The position numbers and the translations under genes are program-made. A stretch of 56,949 bases of DNA from an uncultured cyanobacterium. Lineage in GTDB: Bacteria; Cyanobacteriota; Cyanobacteriia; Cyanobacteriales; FACHB-T130. Below, in pieces: positions 37,798 through 47,100 of this stretch. The stretch covers positions 1 to 56,949 of the forward strand of contig CAKZHE010000062.1 of the NCBI GenBank assembly GCA_936920195.1, read 5' to 3'. Under the pieces are notes generated by a model. That model was not told the origin of the DNA, searched no databases, and saw only the letters and a program-made list of their open reading frames with translations. Each line of letters begins with the position of its first letter. Within the stretch, counting starts at the first letter, position 1.

Positions 37798-38187
37798 CTA
37801 TTTTGGCTTTGGCTTCTCTGTTGAAACAGAGCGTTTTTTGACTTCAGCGAGAAGTAATTTATAGCTTTCAACGTTAGGATTGAGTTTAACTAGCTTTTCT
37901 AGGGGGGCAACTGCTGCCTGCAAATTCCCTACTTGCAACTGTAGCTTGACTAAACCCTCTAAAGCCGATTGATTTTCTGGCTCTCGCTTTAAAACTGACT
38001 CATAGCCGCGAATTTGGACTTGAAGTTGCTCCTCTATAGACGTTGCCGCTACTTTGTTCTTCTTATTGGTGCTTTCTTGGGGATTGGTGGTAAAGAGGCT
38101 AACAGCACCCAAGGCTGTAGACGCAACAAAAGCGATACCGGATACTAAAATCAGAACCTGCTGTAATCGTTTGGGTTTTTCTGCCAT
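37798..38187 (-). CDS. TPR-containing membrane-anchored protein
   Basis: The 129-residue protein has one N-terminal membrane helix (about residues 9-30, VLILVSGIAFVASTALGAVS). A linker follows, then TPR-like repeats (RGYESVLKREPENQSALEGL, AAVAPLEKLVKLNPNVESY) and a basic C-terminus. Such small proteins are widespread in cyanobacteria and could be scaffold proteins. I chose the ATG at 38187 instead of the TTG one codon earlier. It lies upstream and on the same strand as the modification genes but 105 bp away. Function unknown. Confidence 0.72.
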   Translation of the reverse strand: MAEKPKRLQQVLILVSGIAFVASTALGAVSLFTTNPQESTNKKNKVAATSIEEQLQVQIRGYESVLKREPENQSALEGLVKLQLQVGNLQAAVAPLEKLVKLNPNVESYKLLLAEVKKRSVSTEKPKPK

Positions 38188-38386
38188 CAAAACCTCCTCA
38201 GCCTCTTGAAACTGCTCGCACTGGGGGACTGACAGTTAATGTCTGCCCACACTAGGTTAGCAAAGATATACCTTTAAAGTACCCAGTTATGCGAGATGAG
38301 CGATCGCCATCCCCCCAAACTCTTCTGCCAAAGCGCCAAACCAATCCGAGTTAAAATGATCTTACCAGAATTTTAAACCGAGAACT

Positions 38387-38671
38387 ATGCCGAAAGCTAT
38401 TTGGAATGGAACCGTAATTGCCGAGAGCGATCGCACGGAAGTTGTGGAAGGCAACCACTATTTCCCCCCAGAAACCATTAAGCAGGAGTATTTCAAGCCC
38501 AGCAGCAAACATTCTACCTGTCCTTGGAAGGGAGTTGCCAGCTACTACAGCATCGAAGTGGACAACCAAGTTAACCAGGATGCTGCCTGGTACTATCCAG
38601 AAGCCAAGTCAGCCGCCAAGAATATTGAAGGTTACGTGGCTTTCTGGCGCGGGGTGAAAGTCGAAGCCTAG
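38387..38671 (+). CDS. DUF427 family protein
   Basis: The 94-residue protein matches DUF427 throughout: MPKAIWNGTVIAESDRTEVV, GNHYFPPETI, STCPWKGVASYYSIEVDNQ and AAWYYPEAKSAAKNIEGYVA. This compact beta-rich family is conserved in many bacteria and cyanobacteria; its biochemical function is not established. It has its own promoter region and is followed by a fragment of the GGGGCAATCCCCCC repeat at 38677-38709. Confidence 0.9.
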   Translation: MPKAIWNGTVIAESDRTEVVEGNHYFPPETIKQEYFKPSSKHSTCPWKGVASYYSIEVDNQVNQDAAWYYPEAKSAAKNIEGYVAFWRGVKVEA

Positions 38672-38676
38672 TCTTT

Positions 38677-38709
38677 TGTAGGGGCAATCCCCCCGTGGTC
38701 GCCCCTATT
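38677..38709. repeat. partial copy of the GGGGCAATCCCCCC repeat family
   Basis: TTTGTAGGGGCAATCCCCCCGTGGTCGCCCCT-type sequence. It matches the centre of the 23694-23784 element and part of 12535-12575, but lacks the TGCGTAAGTCCTG ends. A decayed fragment; it could fold into a hairpin at the end of the DUF427 transcript. Confidence 0.6.
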
Positions 38710-38736
38710 TATGGTATGATTGCACCCTGTTTCCTT

Positions 38737-40383
38737 TTAAATTGGATCGAATTGATATTTAGATCCTGGCGGTCCATTGGAACCCGAAACAGCTTTAACT
38801 AAAGGCACTTCTTTAAGAATATTAAAATCTGTGGCAGTGCCGCTAATCGCAATACCTTGGTTGAGTTGTTGCGCTACCCCATTCCGAGTGGGACTTTGAT
38901 TTAGGGCGGTGGCTAAAGCTTGGGTGGCATCGTAGGCGGTGGCAGTGCGCCAGCTAACACGCCCTTTCCAAATTGATGCAGCTTGTTTGGCAAAAGGATC
39001 GTTGGGTTGGGAACTCCAGGGAACTGCCAAAACAATCCCTTTGATGGCATCTCCCCCAGAAACCAGGATAGTAGGATTATAAAGTTCGTCGCCACCTACC
39101 AGTTGAAGATTTCCAGAACTATTGGCTTGGGCAATGGCAACGGCACTATCAACTTTATTTTTACTCAGAGCAAGCACGGCAATGTTGGCTCCAGCTTTAC
39201 TGGCATCGGTTAGTTCAGTGGCAGCATTAAAACCGGGAACAGTAATATCTACTTCTTTAACTACTTTGCCATTGAATTGCGATAGGGCTGTGACAAATTG
39301 CTGTTTCAGTTGTTGGCTGTAGTTGCTATCCGAGTTATAAAAAACTACTACTGAAGCAGGGCTGCGCTTTTTATTAGCATACTTTGCCAAGGTTTCGCCC
39401 ACGGTTTTTAAGTAAGTGGAAAGCAACTCATTGGCTTTTTGAGCTAGAGAAATGGTTTTTAAGGTGGATTGAGAACCCGTACCGGGGAGAATGCTGGTAC
39501 TGATGGGCGAAAGCACAGCTAATCCAGCTTGTTCGTAGAGGGCGATCGCTTGTCTGCTGCCATTATCTACCCCATGTCCCAAAACTGCTAGTACGTTGGG
39601 AGATTTAATTAAATCCTGAGCTAAGGAAGCCGAAGTTAAAGAATCAATATCGTTGACAATGACCACTTCTAGCAGAGTATTGGGGGTAGGCGGCGATTGG
39701 TTAAACTTATCTTGGGCTTGGGCAACGCCCCGCAAAACTTCCTTGGCGGCATCGGGGCTAGGCGTGAGGGGAACTGCCACCGCCATTGTCAGGGGATTGC
39801 CAGCTTTTTTAGCCTTAGCGTTGTTTAGGTAAATCTTGACTTCCGGATCGTTTGGGTCTTTAATTGTGGCTTGTTGATATTGGGCGATCGCTTCATCCCA
39901 ATTCTTTTGGGCAAAAGCTGCTGCTCCCGCAGTTTTAGGAATATTTTGCCCCCCAGCCAAAAGAATTTTTTCCCCTTGGCTAATTAGTTGGGCATTAACA
40001 GCGTTACTACTAACTAGCGCTTGAGGATCGATCGGGACAGCCACAGGACTGATACTAGGAGAGGAAGATTCTATTACTTTCCCCGGTTCTTGAGTGTTTT
40101 GCAAAACCTTCCACGCCCCAAATCCCACCCCCAAGGCGGCGAGCAATACCAAGCCAGCGATCGCTAAACTAGGTAAAGGAGAAGACGGCCCAGAAATGAT
40201 CGTGGCTTGAGGAGAATTGTTACCTTGCTGCCCTTTTTTCGCCACCATTGCTTCCTTGGGCAATCCGCACATCAAACAATCTGGGCCAAAGTTTTCGTAG
40301 GATTCGTGGACACCAGAACAATTAGGATAGGACTTGCCGTCTTTTGGTTGACCATCACAGAACCAGGATTTTTGCGAACTCAC
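38737..40383 (-). CDS. zinc-ribbon, membrane helix, TPR and LivK-like receptor fusion
   Basis: The 548-residue protein starts with a four-cysteine cluster (C9, C22, C36, C39) that looks like a zinc ribbon facing the cytoplasm. One membrane helix follows (about residues 73-93, LAIAGLVLLAALGVGFGAWK), then a short TPR-like stretch (about 150-190). The C-terminal type 1 periplasmic-binding domain (about 230-540) contains LAVLGHGVDNGSRQAIALYE and YDATQALATALN. LivK-type domains bind amino acids or other small ligands. Here the receptor is tethered to the membrane and linked to a zinc motif, which suggests signalling and not only transport. GTG start at 40383. Confidence 0.82.
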   Translation of the reverse strand: MSSQKSWFCDGQPKDGKSYPNCSGVHESYENFGPDCLMCGLPKEAMVAKKGQQGNNSPQATIISGPSSPLPSLAIAGLVLLAALGVGFGAWKVLQNTQEPGKVIESSSPSISPVAVPIDPQALVSSNAVNAQLISQGEKILLAGGQNIPKTAGAAAFAQKNWDEAIAQYQQATIKDPNDPEVKIYLNNAKAKKAGNPLTMAVAVPLTPSPDAAKEVLRGVAQAQDKFNQSPPTPNTLLEVVIVNDIDSLTSASLAQDLIKSPNVLAVLGHGVDNGSRQAIALYEQAGLAVLSPISTSILPGTGSQSTLKTISLAQKANELLSTYLKTVGETLAKYANKKRSPASVVVFYNSDSNYSQQLKQQFVTALSQFNGKVVKEVDITVPGFNAATELTDASKAGANIAVLALSKNKVDSAVAIAQANSSGNLQLVGGDELYNPTILVSGGDAIKGIVLAVPWSSQPNDPFAKQAASIWKGRVSWRTATAYDATQALATALNQSPTRNGVAQQLNQGIAISGTATDFNILKEVPLVKAVSGSNGPPGSKYQFDPI

Positions 40384-40539
40384 CCTTCATTATCTCCAAG
40401 TAATTATTTTTTTGATTCAATTCTAGAAATTTTTAGCCCCGCTTAAAATATCTACCTATTGAGTTTATTGGCGCTCTCACCATCATGATCTTTTGCTACA
40501 AAGCTCAAAAAATAGCGGTTAGCCGCATCCTTAATTACT

Positions 40540-40630
40540 TTGACATACTCACTGGGCTGAAGCCACGGGGAAACACTTGACGCTTCACCGACTGATGCTA
40601 CCAAAATAGTCTTACTCTGTCTCCGCGTCT
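40540..40630 (-). mobile_element. solo right-end fragment of an IS200/IS605 element
   Basis: Read on the minus strand, these 91 bases match 54027-54117, the 3' tail and right end of the second TnpB element, at about 83 positions including the terminal TATGTCAA. The rest of an element is absent. It may be a deletion remnant or a non-autonomous end. The match includes the stretch that, in TnpB systems, encodes the 3' part of the guide RNA scaffold. Confidence 0.75.
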
Positions 40631-40860
40631 GGTATGTTATAAATACTATATCACTAGGATATCCCAGACTGGCAAAATAAACTTAGGGATTATATTGATG
40701 AATTAATCAATTAAAAGCCGTCCTAGAAGGTGGTCACTGAGCGTTCGACTGAGCCGCGTGGACAGTGAGCTTGTCGAACTGCACGCCGAAGTCTTCGCCG
40801 AACGTCCTTAAAAAGGGGGACTTTGAGAAAATTTCCGGTTCCCTTTTGAAGGGCAGGGCT

Positions 40861-41020
40861 GTTTCACGCTAAGGTTCAATTTCCGATCTTCAGCTTTCCA
40901 ATCCCTCTCCCAGTAGGCAAAACCGGAGTTTTTAATAATTGCAACCTTCTTGGCAGAAATTACCGTCTGAAACCCTCGCAAAGCGAGGGTTTCAGACCAT
41001 CAAAAATCCTAGCGTGAAAC
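40861..41020. mobile_element. 160-bp MITE-like element with internal perfect palindrome
   Basis: The ends GTTTCACGCTA (40861-40871) and TAGCGTGAAAC (41010-41020) are perfect 11-bp inverted repeats. Inside lies GTCTGAAACCCTCGC (40965-40979), a 3-base loop, then GCGAGGGTTTCAGAC (40983-40997), a perfect 15-bp stem. No coding capacity. It is either a MITE or the DNA for a highly structured RNA. Confidence 0.65.
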
Positions 41021-41065
41021 CCACATTCCGCAGATGTTAGTTCATTCTCAATTAGTTTTTGGTCA

Positions 41066-41108
41066 AAATAACCTGCAATCCTTTCAGGGAAAAAATTGCA
41101 GGTTATTT
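41066..41108. terminator. hairpin terminator-like structure downstream of ubiA
   Basis: AAATAACCTGCAAT (41066-41079) pairs perfectly with ATTGCAGGTTATTT (41095-41108) across a 15-nt loop. It lies about 65 bp past the ubiA stop on that gene's strand. The stem is strong but lacks a long T-run. Confidence 0.6.
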
Positions 41109-41172
41109 GATGTATTTATGATTCTTGGGCGATTATTGACACTATTCTCAACTATTTTATTGATGAAAGCGA

Positions 41173-42057
41173 TTAGAACCAGCTTGAGGAAAGCATCCCT
41201 GCCAATAAGATCAAGCCCAACCAAACGTTTTGACCAAAAATCTCTCCGTAGACTGGTCTAGGTAAACTTGGCTGGCGCAAACGCAAATATTGCCACAACC
41301 AACCGCCACTAGCAATCAATAGCGATAACCAAAAAGCCCCAGACAATTGCATAATTAGGCCTAACTCGGCTAATAAACCGACAGTTCCGGCAAAGAAAAT
41401 TCCAACAGCAACGGCAGCATAATTGCCGAAAAATAGGGCGCTAGAATTAATCCCCAGTTGGCGGTCATCTTCTCGATCGGACATTGCATAAACAGTATCA
41501 AATCCTAGCGTCCAGAGTACCGTTGCTCCCCACAAGATCCAAGTTGCCGGGACTAAATTAGCAGTGACAGCGCTCCAACTAATTAGCACTCCGAAACCCC
41601 AGGCAATGGCAAGTACCAGTTGGGGGATGGGGAAAAACCTTTTTGCTAAGGGATAAAGGATAATAGCGGGAACTGCGGCTACACAGAGTCCAAAAGTGAT
41701 GGGGTTGAGATAAAGAGCGATCGCCCCCGCACACAAAAAAGCTACAATTGCTACTACCACCCCGACTTTAACCGATAGCGCTCTAGAAGCTAAGGGGCGA
41801 TCGCGGGTTCTGGCTACTTGCGGATCTATATCCCGATCCCAGAGATCGTTAACTACGCATCCGGCGGCGCTAGTAGCTAAACTTCCCAACACAATTGCCC
41901 CCACCAGCAGTAAAGGCGGCTTGCCCTCCCCCGCCAAAAATACCGCCCACAGCGCCGGAATCATTAAAATTAAGCGCCCAGCTGGTTTATCCCAACGCAG
42001 CAGGCGAATAATTGCTTGCCAAACGGGTTCGGGTTTTTGTTCTGGCTGAGAAATCAT
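41173..42057 (-). CDS. ubiA: 4-hydroxybenzoate solanesyl/polyprenyltransferase (plastoquinone pathway)
   Basis: In cyanobacteria this membrane enzyme prenylates 4-hydroxybenzoate on the way to plastoquinone. The 294-residue protein has about eight to nine membrane helices and both Asp-rich motifs: NDLWDRDID in the first conserved loop, and DREDDRQLG in the second. RDRPLASRALS follows the first motif as in true UbiA. The ATG is at 42055-42057, with the gene divergent from ppx and about 200 bp between them. Chlorophyll synthase and menaquinone relatives differ in the second motif, so the call is fairly specific. Confidence 0.92.
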   Translation of the reverse strand: MISQPEQKPEPVWQAIIRLLRWDKPAGRLILMIPALWAVFLAGEGKPPLLLVGAIVLGSLATSAAGCVVNDLWDRDIDPQVARTRDRPLASRALSVKVGVVVAIVAFLCAGAIALYLNPITFGLCVAAVPAIILYPLAKRFFPIPQLVLAIAWGFGVLISWSAVTANLVPATWILWGATVLWTLGFDTVYAMSDREDDRQLGINSSALFFGNYAAVAVGIFFAGTVGLLAELGLIMQLSGAFWLSLLIASGGWLWQYLRLRQPSLPRPVYGEIFGQNVWLGLILLAGMLSSSWF

Positions 42058-42254
42058 GGGATCTAGTTCAAAGGTTTAAATTTAGGATATCGTTAATCTG
42101 GTATCTCTGTCAGAGGGGTTGGGATCAGCACCCAACAACCAAAATAGTTGCTACCGCGCAACTTTAGTTGCAGAGATCGACAAGCTTTTTCTTAGTTTCA
42201 ATTCCCCCATAAATCTAGGGGATAAATCCACAATCCCAAATTAATTAACTCGGC

Positions 42255-43907
42255 ATGGTTAATGTAGTGTCCGCAGATTTGGCAAGCCTTCCTGAAGGCG
42301 GGGTGCAACCAGACAGAATTCTGGCAGCAATTGATATTGGCACAAATTCCATTCACATGGTAGTTGCGCGGATTATCCCCTCGCTACCAGCCTTTACTAT
42401 TATTGAACGAGAAAAAGAAACTGTCCGACTGGGCGATCGCGATCCCATTACAGGTAATCTCAAACCTGCGATTATGGAAAAAGCGATCGCTGCCCTTCAA
42501 CGTTGTCAAGGCATTGCTCGCAGTCTCAACGCCGAACAAATCATCGCCGTTGCTACCAGCGCCGTGCGGGAAGCCCCCAACGGGCGAGACTTTTTAAAAG
42601 AAATAGAATCTCAAATTGGCCTATTTGTCAATCTCATTTCTGGTCAAGAAGAAGCTCGCCGGATTTACCTAGGCGTACTATCGGGGATGGAATTTAACAA
42701 CCAACCCCACGTCATTATTGATATTGGTGGCGGCTCCACAGAATTAATTTTAGGCGATGGCGGGGAACCACTTTCTCTCAGCAGTACCAAAATTGGAGCA
42801 GTCCGTCTCACGGCGGAATTTGTCACTACCAATCCCATTAGCGATCAAGAATTTAATTACTTGCAAGCCTTCGTGCGAGGGCAGTTAGAAAGACCAATCG
42901 AAGACGTGCGATCGCACTTAAAAGCCACCCAAGTTATCCCTAAATTAGTTGGTACTTCTGGCACCATTGAAACCCTGGCGACTTTATTAATCCGGGAAAA
43001 ACTGGCAACAGTGCCAACCACTATTTCCGGCTATCAATTCAGTTTAAAAAATTTGCAGGAAATGCTCCATCGCCTGCGCCGCCTTTCCACCTCCGAACGC
43101 TCTGCCTTACCGGGAATGTCCGATCGCCGTTCCGAAATAATTGTGGCTGGAGCCATAATTTTACAAGAAGCGATGACCCTTCTAGGAGTAGATACCATTA
43201 CCATTTGCGATCGCTCTTTGCGAGAAGGTGTAATTGTGGATTGGATGCTGTCACGGGGCTTAATTGAAGATCGTTTGCGGTATCACAGTTCTGTTCGCCA
43301 GCGCAGTATTCTCAAAACCGCCCAGAAATATCAAGTTAATTTAGAACATAGCGATCGCGTCGCCAAATTTGCCCTCAGTCTTTTCGATCAAACTCAAGGT
43401 ATTCTCCACAATTGGAGTTCCGAAGATCGGGAATTACTTTGGGCTGCTGCAATTTTACATAACTGCGGGCATCACATCAGTCATTCTGCCCACCATAAAC
43501 ATTCCTATTATTTAATTCGCCACGGAGAGTTACTAGGATATACCGAAACAGAGATTGAAATAATTGCCAATTTAGCTCGCTATCACCGTAAAAGTCCCCC
43601 CAAAAAGAAACACGAAAATTACTACAATCTTCCCAGCAAGCAATATCGACGTTTAGTTAGCCAGTTAAGCGCTATACTCCGATTAGCAGTGGCTCTCGAC
43701 CGCCGACAAATTGGTGCGATCGCCCAAATTAAGTGCGAATATCGCCAGCAATTCCAAGAACTTCGCCTATCCGTCACGGCTAGCCAATCACAAGATGATT
43801 GCGCTTTGGAATTTTGGAGTCTAGACTATAAGAAAGCACTGTTTGAGTCCGAATACCATCTCAAATTAGTTCCAACCCTAGAACCCATTCCCCTAACCCT
43901 TGGTTAA
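42255..43907 (+). CDS. ppx: exopolyphosphatase / Ppx-GppA family phosphatase
   Basis: The 550-residue protein has the acetate/sugar kinase-like core of Ppx/GppA: ILAAIDIGTNSIHMVVARI, a Glu/Arg-rich KETVRLGD, IIDIGGGSTELILGDGG and LVGTSGTIETLATL. The C-terminal region is an HD-like module (WAAAILHNCGHHISHSAHHK). The enzyme hydrolyses terminal phosphates of polyphosphate and possibly pppGpp. Length is close to other cyanobacterial Ppx proteins. It has its own upstream region with short repeats and is followed by repeat DNA, so it is probably monocistronic. Confidence 0.93.
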   Translation: MVNVVSADLASLPEGGVQPDRILAAIDIGTNSIHMVVARIIPSLPAFTIIEREKETVRLGDRDPITGNLKPAIMEKAIAALQRCQGIARSLNAEQIIAVATSAVREAPNGRDFLKEIESQIGLFVNLISGQEEARRIYLGVLSGMEFNNQPHVIIDIGGGSTELILGDGGEPLSLSSTKIGAVRLTAEFVTTNPISDQEFNYLQAFVRGQLERPIEDVRSHLKATQVIPKLVGTSGTIETLATLLIREKLATVPTTISGYQFSLKNLQEMLHRLRRLSTSERSALPGMSDRRSEIIVAGAIILQEAMTLLGVDTITICDRSLREGVIVDWMLSRGLIEDRLRYHSSVRQRSILKTAQKYQVNLEHSDRVAKFALSLFDQTQGILHNWSSEDRELLWAAAILHNCGHHISHSAHHKHSYYLIRHGELLGYTETEIEIIANLARYHRKSPPKKKHENYYNLPSKQYRRLVSQLSAILRLAVALDRRQIGAIAQIKCEYRQQFQELRLSVTASQSQDDCALEFWSLDYKKALFESEYHLKLVPTLEPIPLTLG

Positions 43908-43954
43908 CAGTGCATCAAACCTCTCGAATTTTAACATATTTTAATATTTTCCAG

Positions 43955-44028
43955 AGATCCAATATCAGTTTTATAAAGCTATGCTCATTAAAGATCCAAT
44001 ATCGTTTATGTAAAGCTATGCTCATTAA
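43955..44028. repeat. two tandem 37-bp direct repeats
   Basis: AGATCCAATATC...GCTATGCTCATTAA occurs at 43955-43991 and 43992-44028 with a few differences in the middle. Two copies without spacers do not make a CRISPR array. It could be a binding-site duplication upstream of the kinase gene. Confidence 0.7.
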
Positions 44029-44051
44029 AAATTGTTTGCTGACAATATTCG

Positions 44052-44130
44052 TAGGTTGGGTTGCGCGATAGCAAAACCCAACAAACCACTGATAAATGTT
44101 GGGTTGACCCTATCGTTACAACCCAACCTA
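44052..44130. repeat. 79-bp TAGGTTGGGTTG inverted-repeat element
   Basis: TAGGTTGGGTTG (44052-44063) and CAACCCAACCTA (44119-44130) are perfect 12-bp ends. AACCCAAC and GTTGGGTT form an inner palindrome. This is a widespread type of short cyanobacterial repeat. It lies 50 bp upstream of the kinase start and may affect its leader. Confidence 0.7.
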
Positions 44131-44179
44131 AGATTCACAACCGATCAACCGGATAATTAAATACAAGAGAGGACGAAAA

Positions 44180-47100
44180 ATGAATTTCATCATACCCGGT
44201 TATAACATCACTGAAAAAATCCATGAAGGCCAGCAAACCATTATTTACCGTGCGCTCAAAGAGTTATATCAAACAAAAGTAATTCTTAAGGCTACTAAAT
44301 CTAGCTATCCCACCTTGCAAGAAATTACTCGGTTGCGCCATGAGTATAATATTTTGCAATCTCTTCATCTAGAAGGTATTACCCAGATCCTTGGCCTAGA
44401 AAATGTCAATAACGGCTTGGCTTTGGTTTCAGAAGATTTTGAAGGGATTTCCTTGAAATCTTTAATTAATAAACAAAAGCTATCAATTAAATTCATGCTT
44501 TCCATTGCTATCCAGTTAGCAGAAATTCTCTCGCAACTCCACAAACAGCACGTAATCCACAAAGATATTAAACCTCATAATATTCTCGTCAATGAAGAAA
44601 CTAGCGAAGTTAACCTGATTGACTTTAGTATTGCTTCTCGTCTTTCTAAAGAAACACCTTCCATTACCAATCCTGATTTACTGGAAGGAACTTTAGCTTA
44701 TATGTCTCCAGAGCAAACTGGGCGGATGAATCGGGCAATTGACTATCGCACCGACTTGTATTCCCTAGGCGCGACTTTGTATGAAGTGTTTACAGGCAAA
44801 GTCCCCTTTCTAGCGGCTGATGCCATGGAATTAGTTCACAGTCATATTGCCAAAACTCCAGAACCACCTCATCTTAATAATCCCGAAATCCCCCCAACCG
44901 TATCAGCCATTATTCTGAAATTATTATCCAAGACTGCCGAAGAGAGATATCAAAGTTCTCTAGGATTAAAAGCTGACTTAGAACGCTGTTATCAGCAACT
45001 CACTACCAAAGGCAAAATAGAATCATTTACCCCCGGCAAACTGGATAAATCTGGACAATTTTTAATTCCCCAAAAACTCTATGGGAGGGAAGCCGAAGTT
45101 GCCCAGTTAATGTCTGCTTTTGAGCGAGTTAGTTTGGGGCAGACAGAAATGGTCTTAGTTTCGGGATATTCTGGGATTGGGAAATCCTCCTTAGTCAATG
45201 AAGTTCATAAACCAATTGTCCGACAACGAGGTTACTTTATTGCGGGGAAATTTGACCAATTCAAACGGAATATTCCCTACGCGGCTTTGATTCAAGCTTT
45301 TCAAGACTTGATTCAGCAGTTGCTCACGGAAAAATCAGAAAGTTTGGAAAACTGGAAATCTAAGTTATTAACCGCCCTAGGGGAAAATGGACAAATCATT
45401 ATTGATGTCATTCCAGAATTAGAGCGGATTATTGGCAAGCAACCTGCCGTATCAGAGGCGGGAGCAGCGGAAAAACAAAATCGCTTTAACCGGGTGTTTC
45501 AGCAATTTATCCAGGTGTTTGCCCAACAATCCCATCCCCTAGTTTTATTCCTAGATGACTTGCAATGGGCGGATAATACTTCTTTGAAGTTAATTCAACT
45601 CCTGACAACGGATGCCGATAGTAAATATCTGCTGTTAATTGGGGCTTATCGGGATAATGAAGTGGATGCCGCCCATCCTTTAACCAGTACAATTGAGAAG
45701 ATTCAAGCAGACAATGGTCAGATTAATAATATTGTCCTCAAGCAACTGAGTTTGACAAGTGTTTCAGCTTTAATTGCTGATACTCTAGCAGTAGAAACAG
45801 AGTATGATGACAAGCAAGTAAGTAGCCAAGTTGCCGATAGAATCCAACCCCTAGCGGAGTTGCTTTATAATAAAACGCAGGGCAATCCATTTTTCTTAAC
45901 TCAATTACTGCAAACTCTCTATAGTGAAGAATTATTGACTTTTGATTTTAGGCAAGAATGCTGGCAATGGGATATCCAGCAAATTCTCTCCCAAGAGATA
46001 ACTGATTATGGGATTGTGGAGTTGATTGCTAGAAATATTCAGAAACTGCCGGAAGACACCCAGAAAACTTTAAAATTAGCGGCTTGTATTGGCAATAGAT
46101 TTAACTTGTATGTGCTGGCAGTGGCTTCGGAAAAATCTGCTTCGGAAACCGCAACTTTCCTATGGGCAGCGCTGCAAGCTGGATTAGTGTTGCCATTATC
46201 TGAATCCTATAAAATTCCCTTGGTTGGGACTGTAGATTGGGAACAGAATAATTATTCATTGCAAATTGGTTACAAATTCTTGCACGATAGGGTACAGCAA
46301 GCCGCTTATTCATTAATACCAGAAGACGAAAAAAAAGCAACGCACTTAAAGATTGGGCAGTTGGTGTTAGCAAACACACCAGAGCCTGATATTGAGGAAA
46401 ATGTTTTTGATATTGTTAACCAGTTAAATATTGGTCGAGAATTTATCCAATCTCAGGTTGAAAAGAATAAATTAGCAGAACTTAACCTAATAGCAGGGAA
46501 GAAGGCCAAGGATTCAACTGCTTATGATGCAGCTACTAGGTATTTGAATTCGAGCTTGGAATTACTTGATAAAAATAGTTGGGAAACCCAGTATCAGTTA
46601 ACTCTAGATATTCACGTAGAAGCGGTAGGAGCAGAATATCTTAATACTAACTTTGAACGAGCTAACCAGTTGTCTGAGTTGGTTTTTGAACGGGCTAAAA
46701 GTCTTATAGAAAAAATCCCAGTATATGAAACCAAAATTCAGTTTTATATGGTTCAAAACCAGATGCCAGCAGTAATAAAAACTGTTATGCCTTTGTTAGA
46801 AACTCTGGGATTTCCCCTCCCTAAAAAAGCAAATAAATTAGTAGTATTAATGGAACTTCTCGGAACAAAAATAAAGCTAGGCAAAAAGCAGATTGAGGAA
46901 TTAGTTGCTTTGCCAGCGATGACTGATCCTTATAGACTAGCAACAATGAGGCTGTTAAATGCTGTATTTGCAGCTGCTGGGGCAACAAATCCGGAACTAG
47001 TACCAGTAGTGGCAATGAGGATGATAAATTTCAGCCTGAAATATGGTAATTGCCCAGAAACATCTGTTGGCTATGGTCTGTATGGGTTAATTTTGTGTGC

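Larger units (their letters stand above)
40384..41172. other. 789-bp repeat-rich gap between the receptor gene and ubiA
   Basis: No convincing gene. It contains a solo IS200/IS605 right end (40540-40630), a GTCGAAC/GTTCGAC-type palindromic repeat near 40740-40800, a 160-bp inverted-repeat element (40861-41020) and a hairpin terminator (41066-41108). Confidence 0.7.

Noticed and set aside
43955-44028. Two 37-bp direct repeats as a CRISPR array
   Set aside because: Only two copies, no spacers and no cas genes nearby.
44365-44562. Short minus-strand frames inside the giant kinase gene
   Set aside because: Shadows of the coding frame with no independent evidence.
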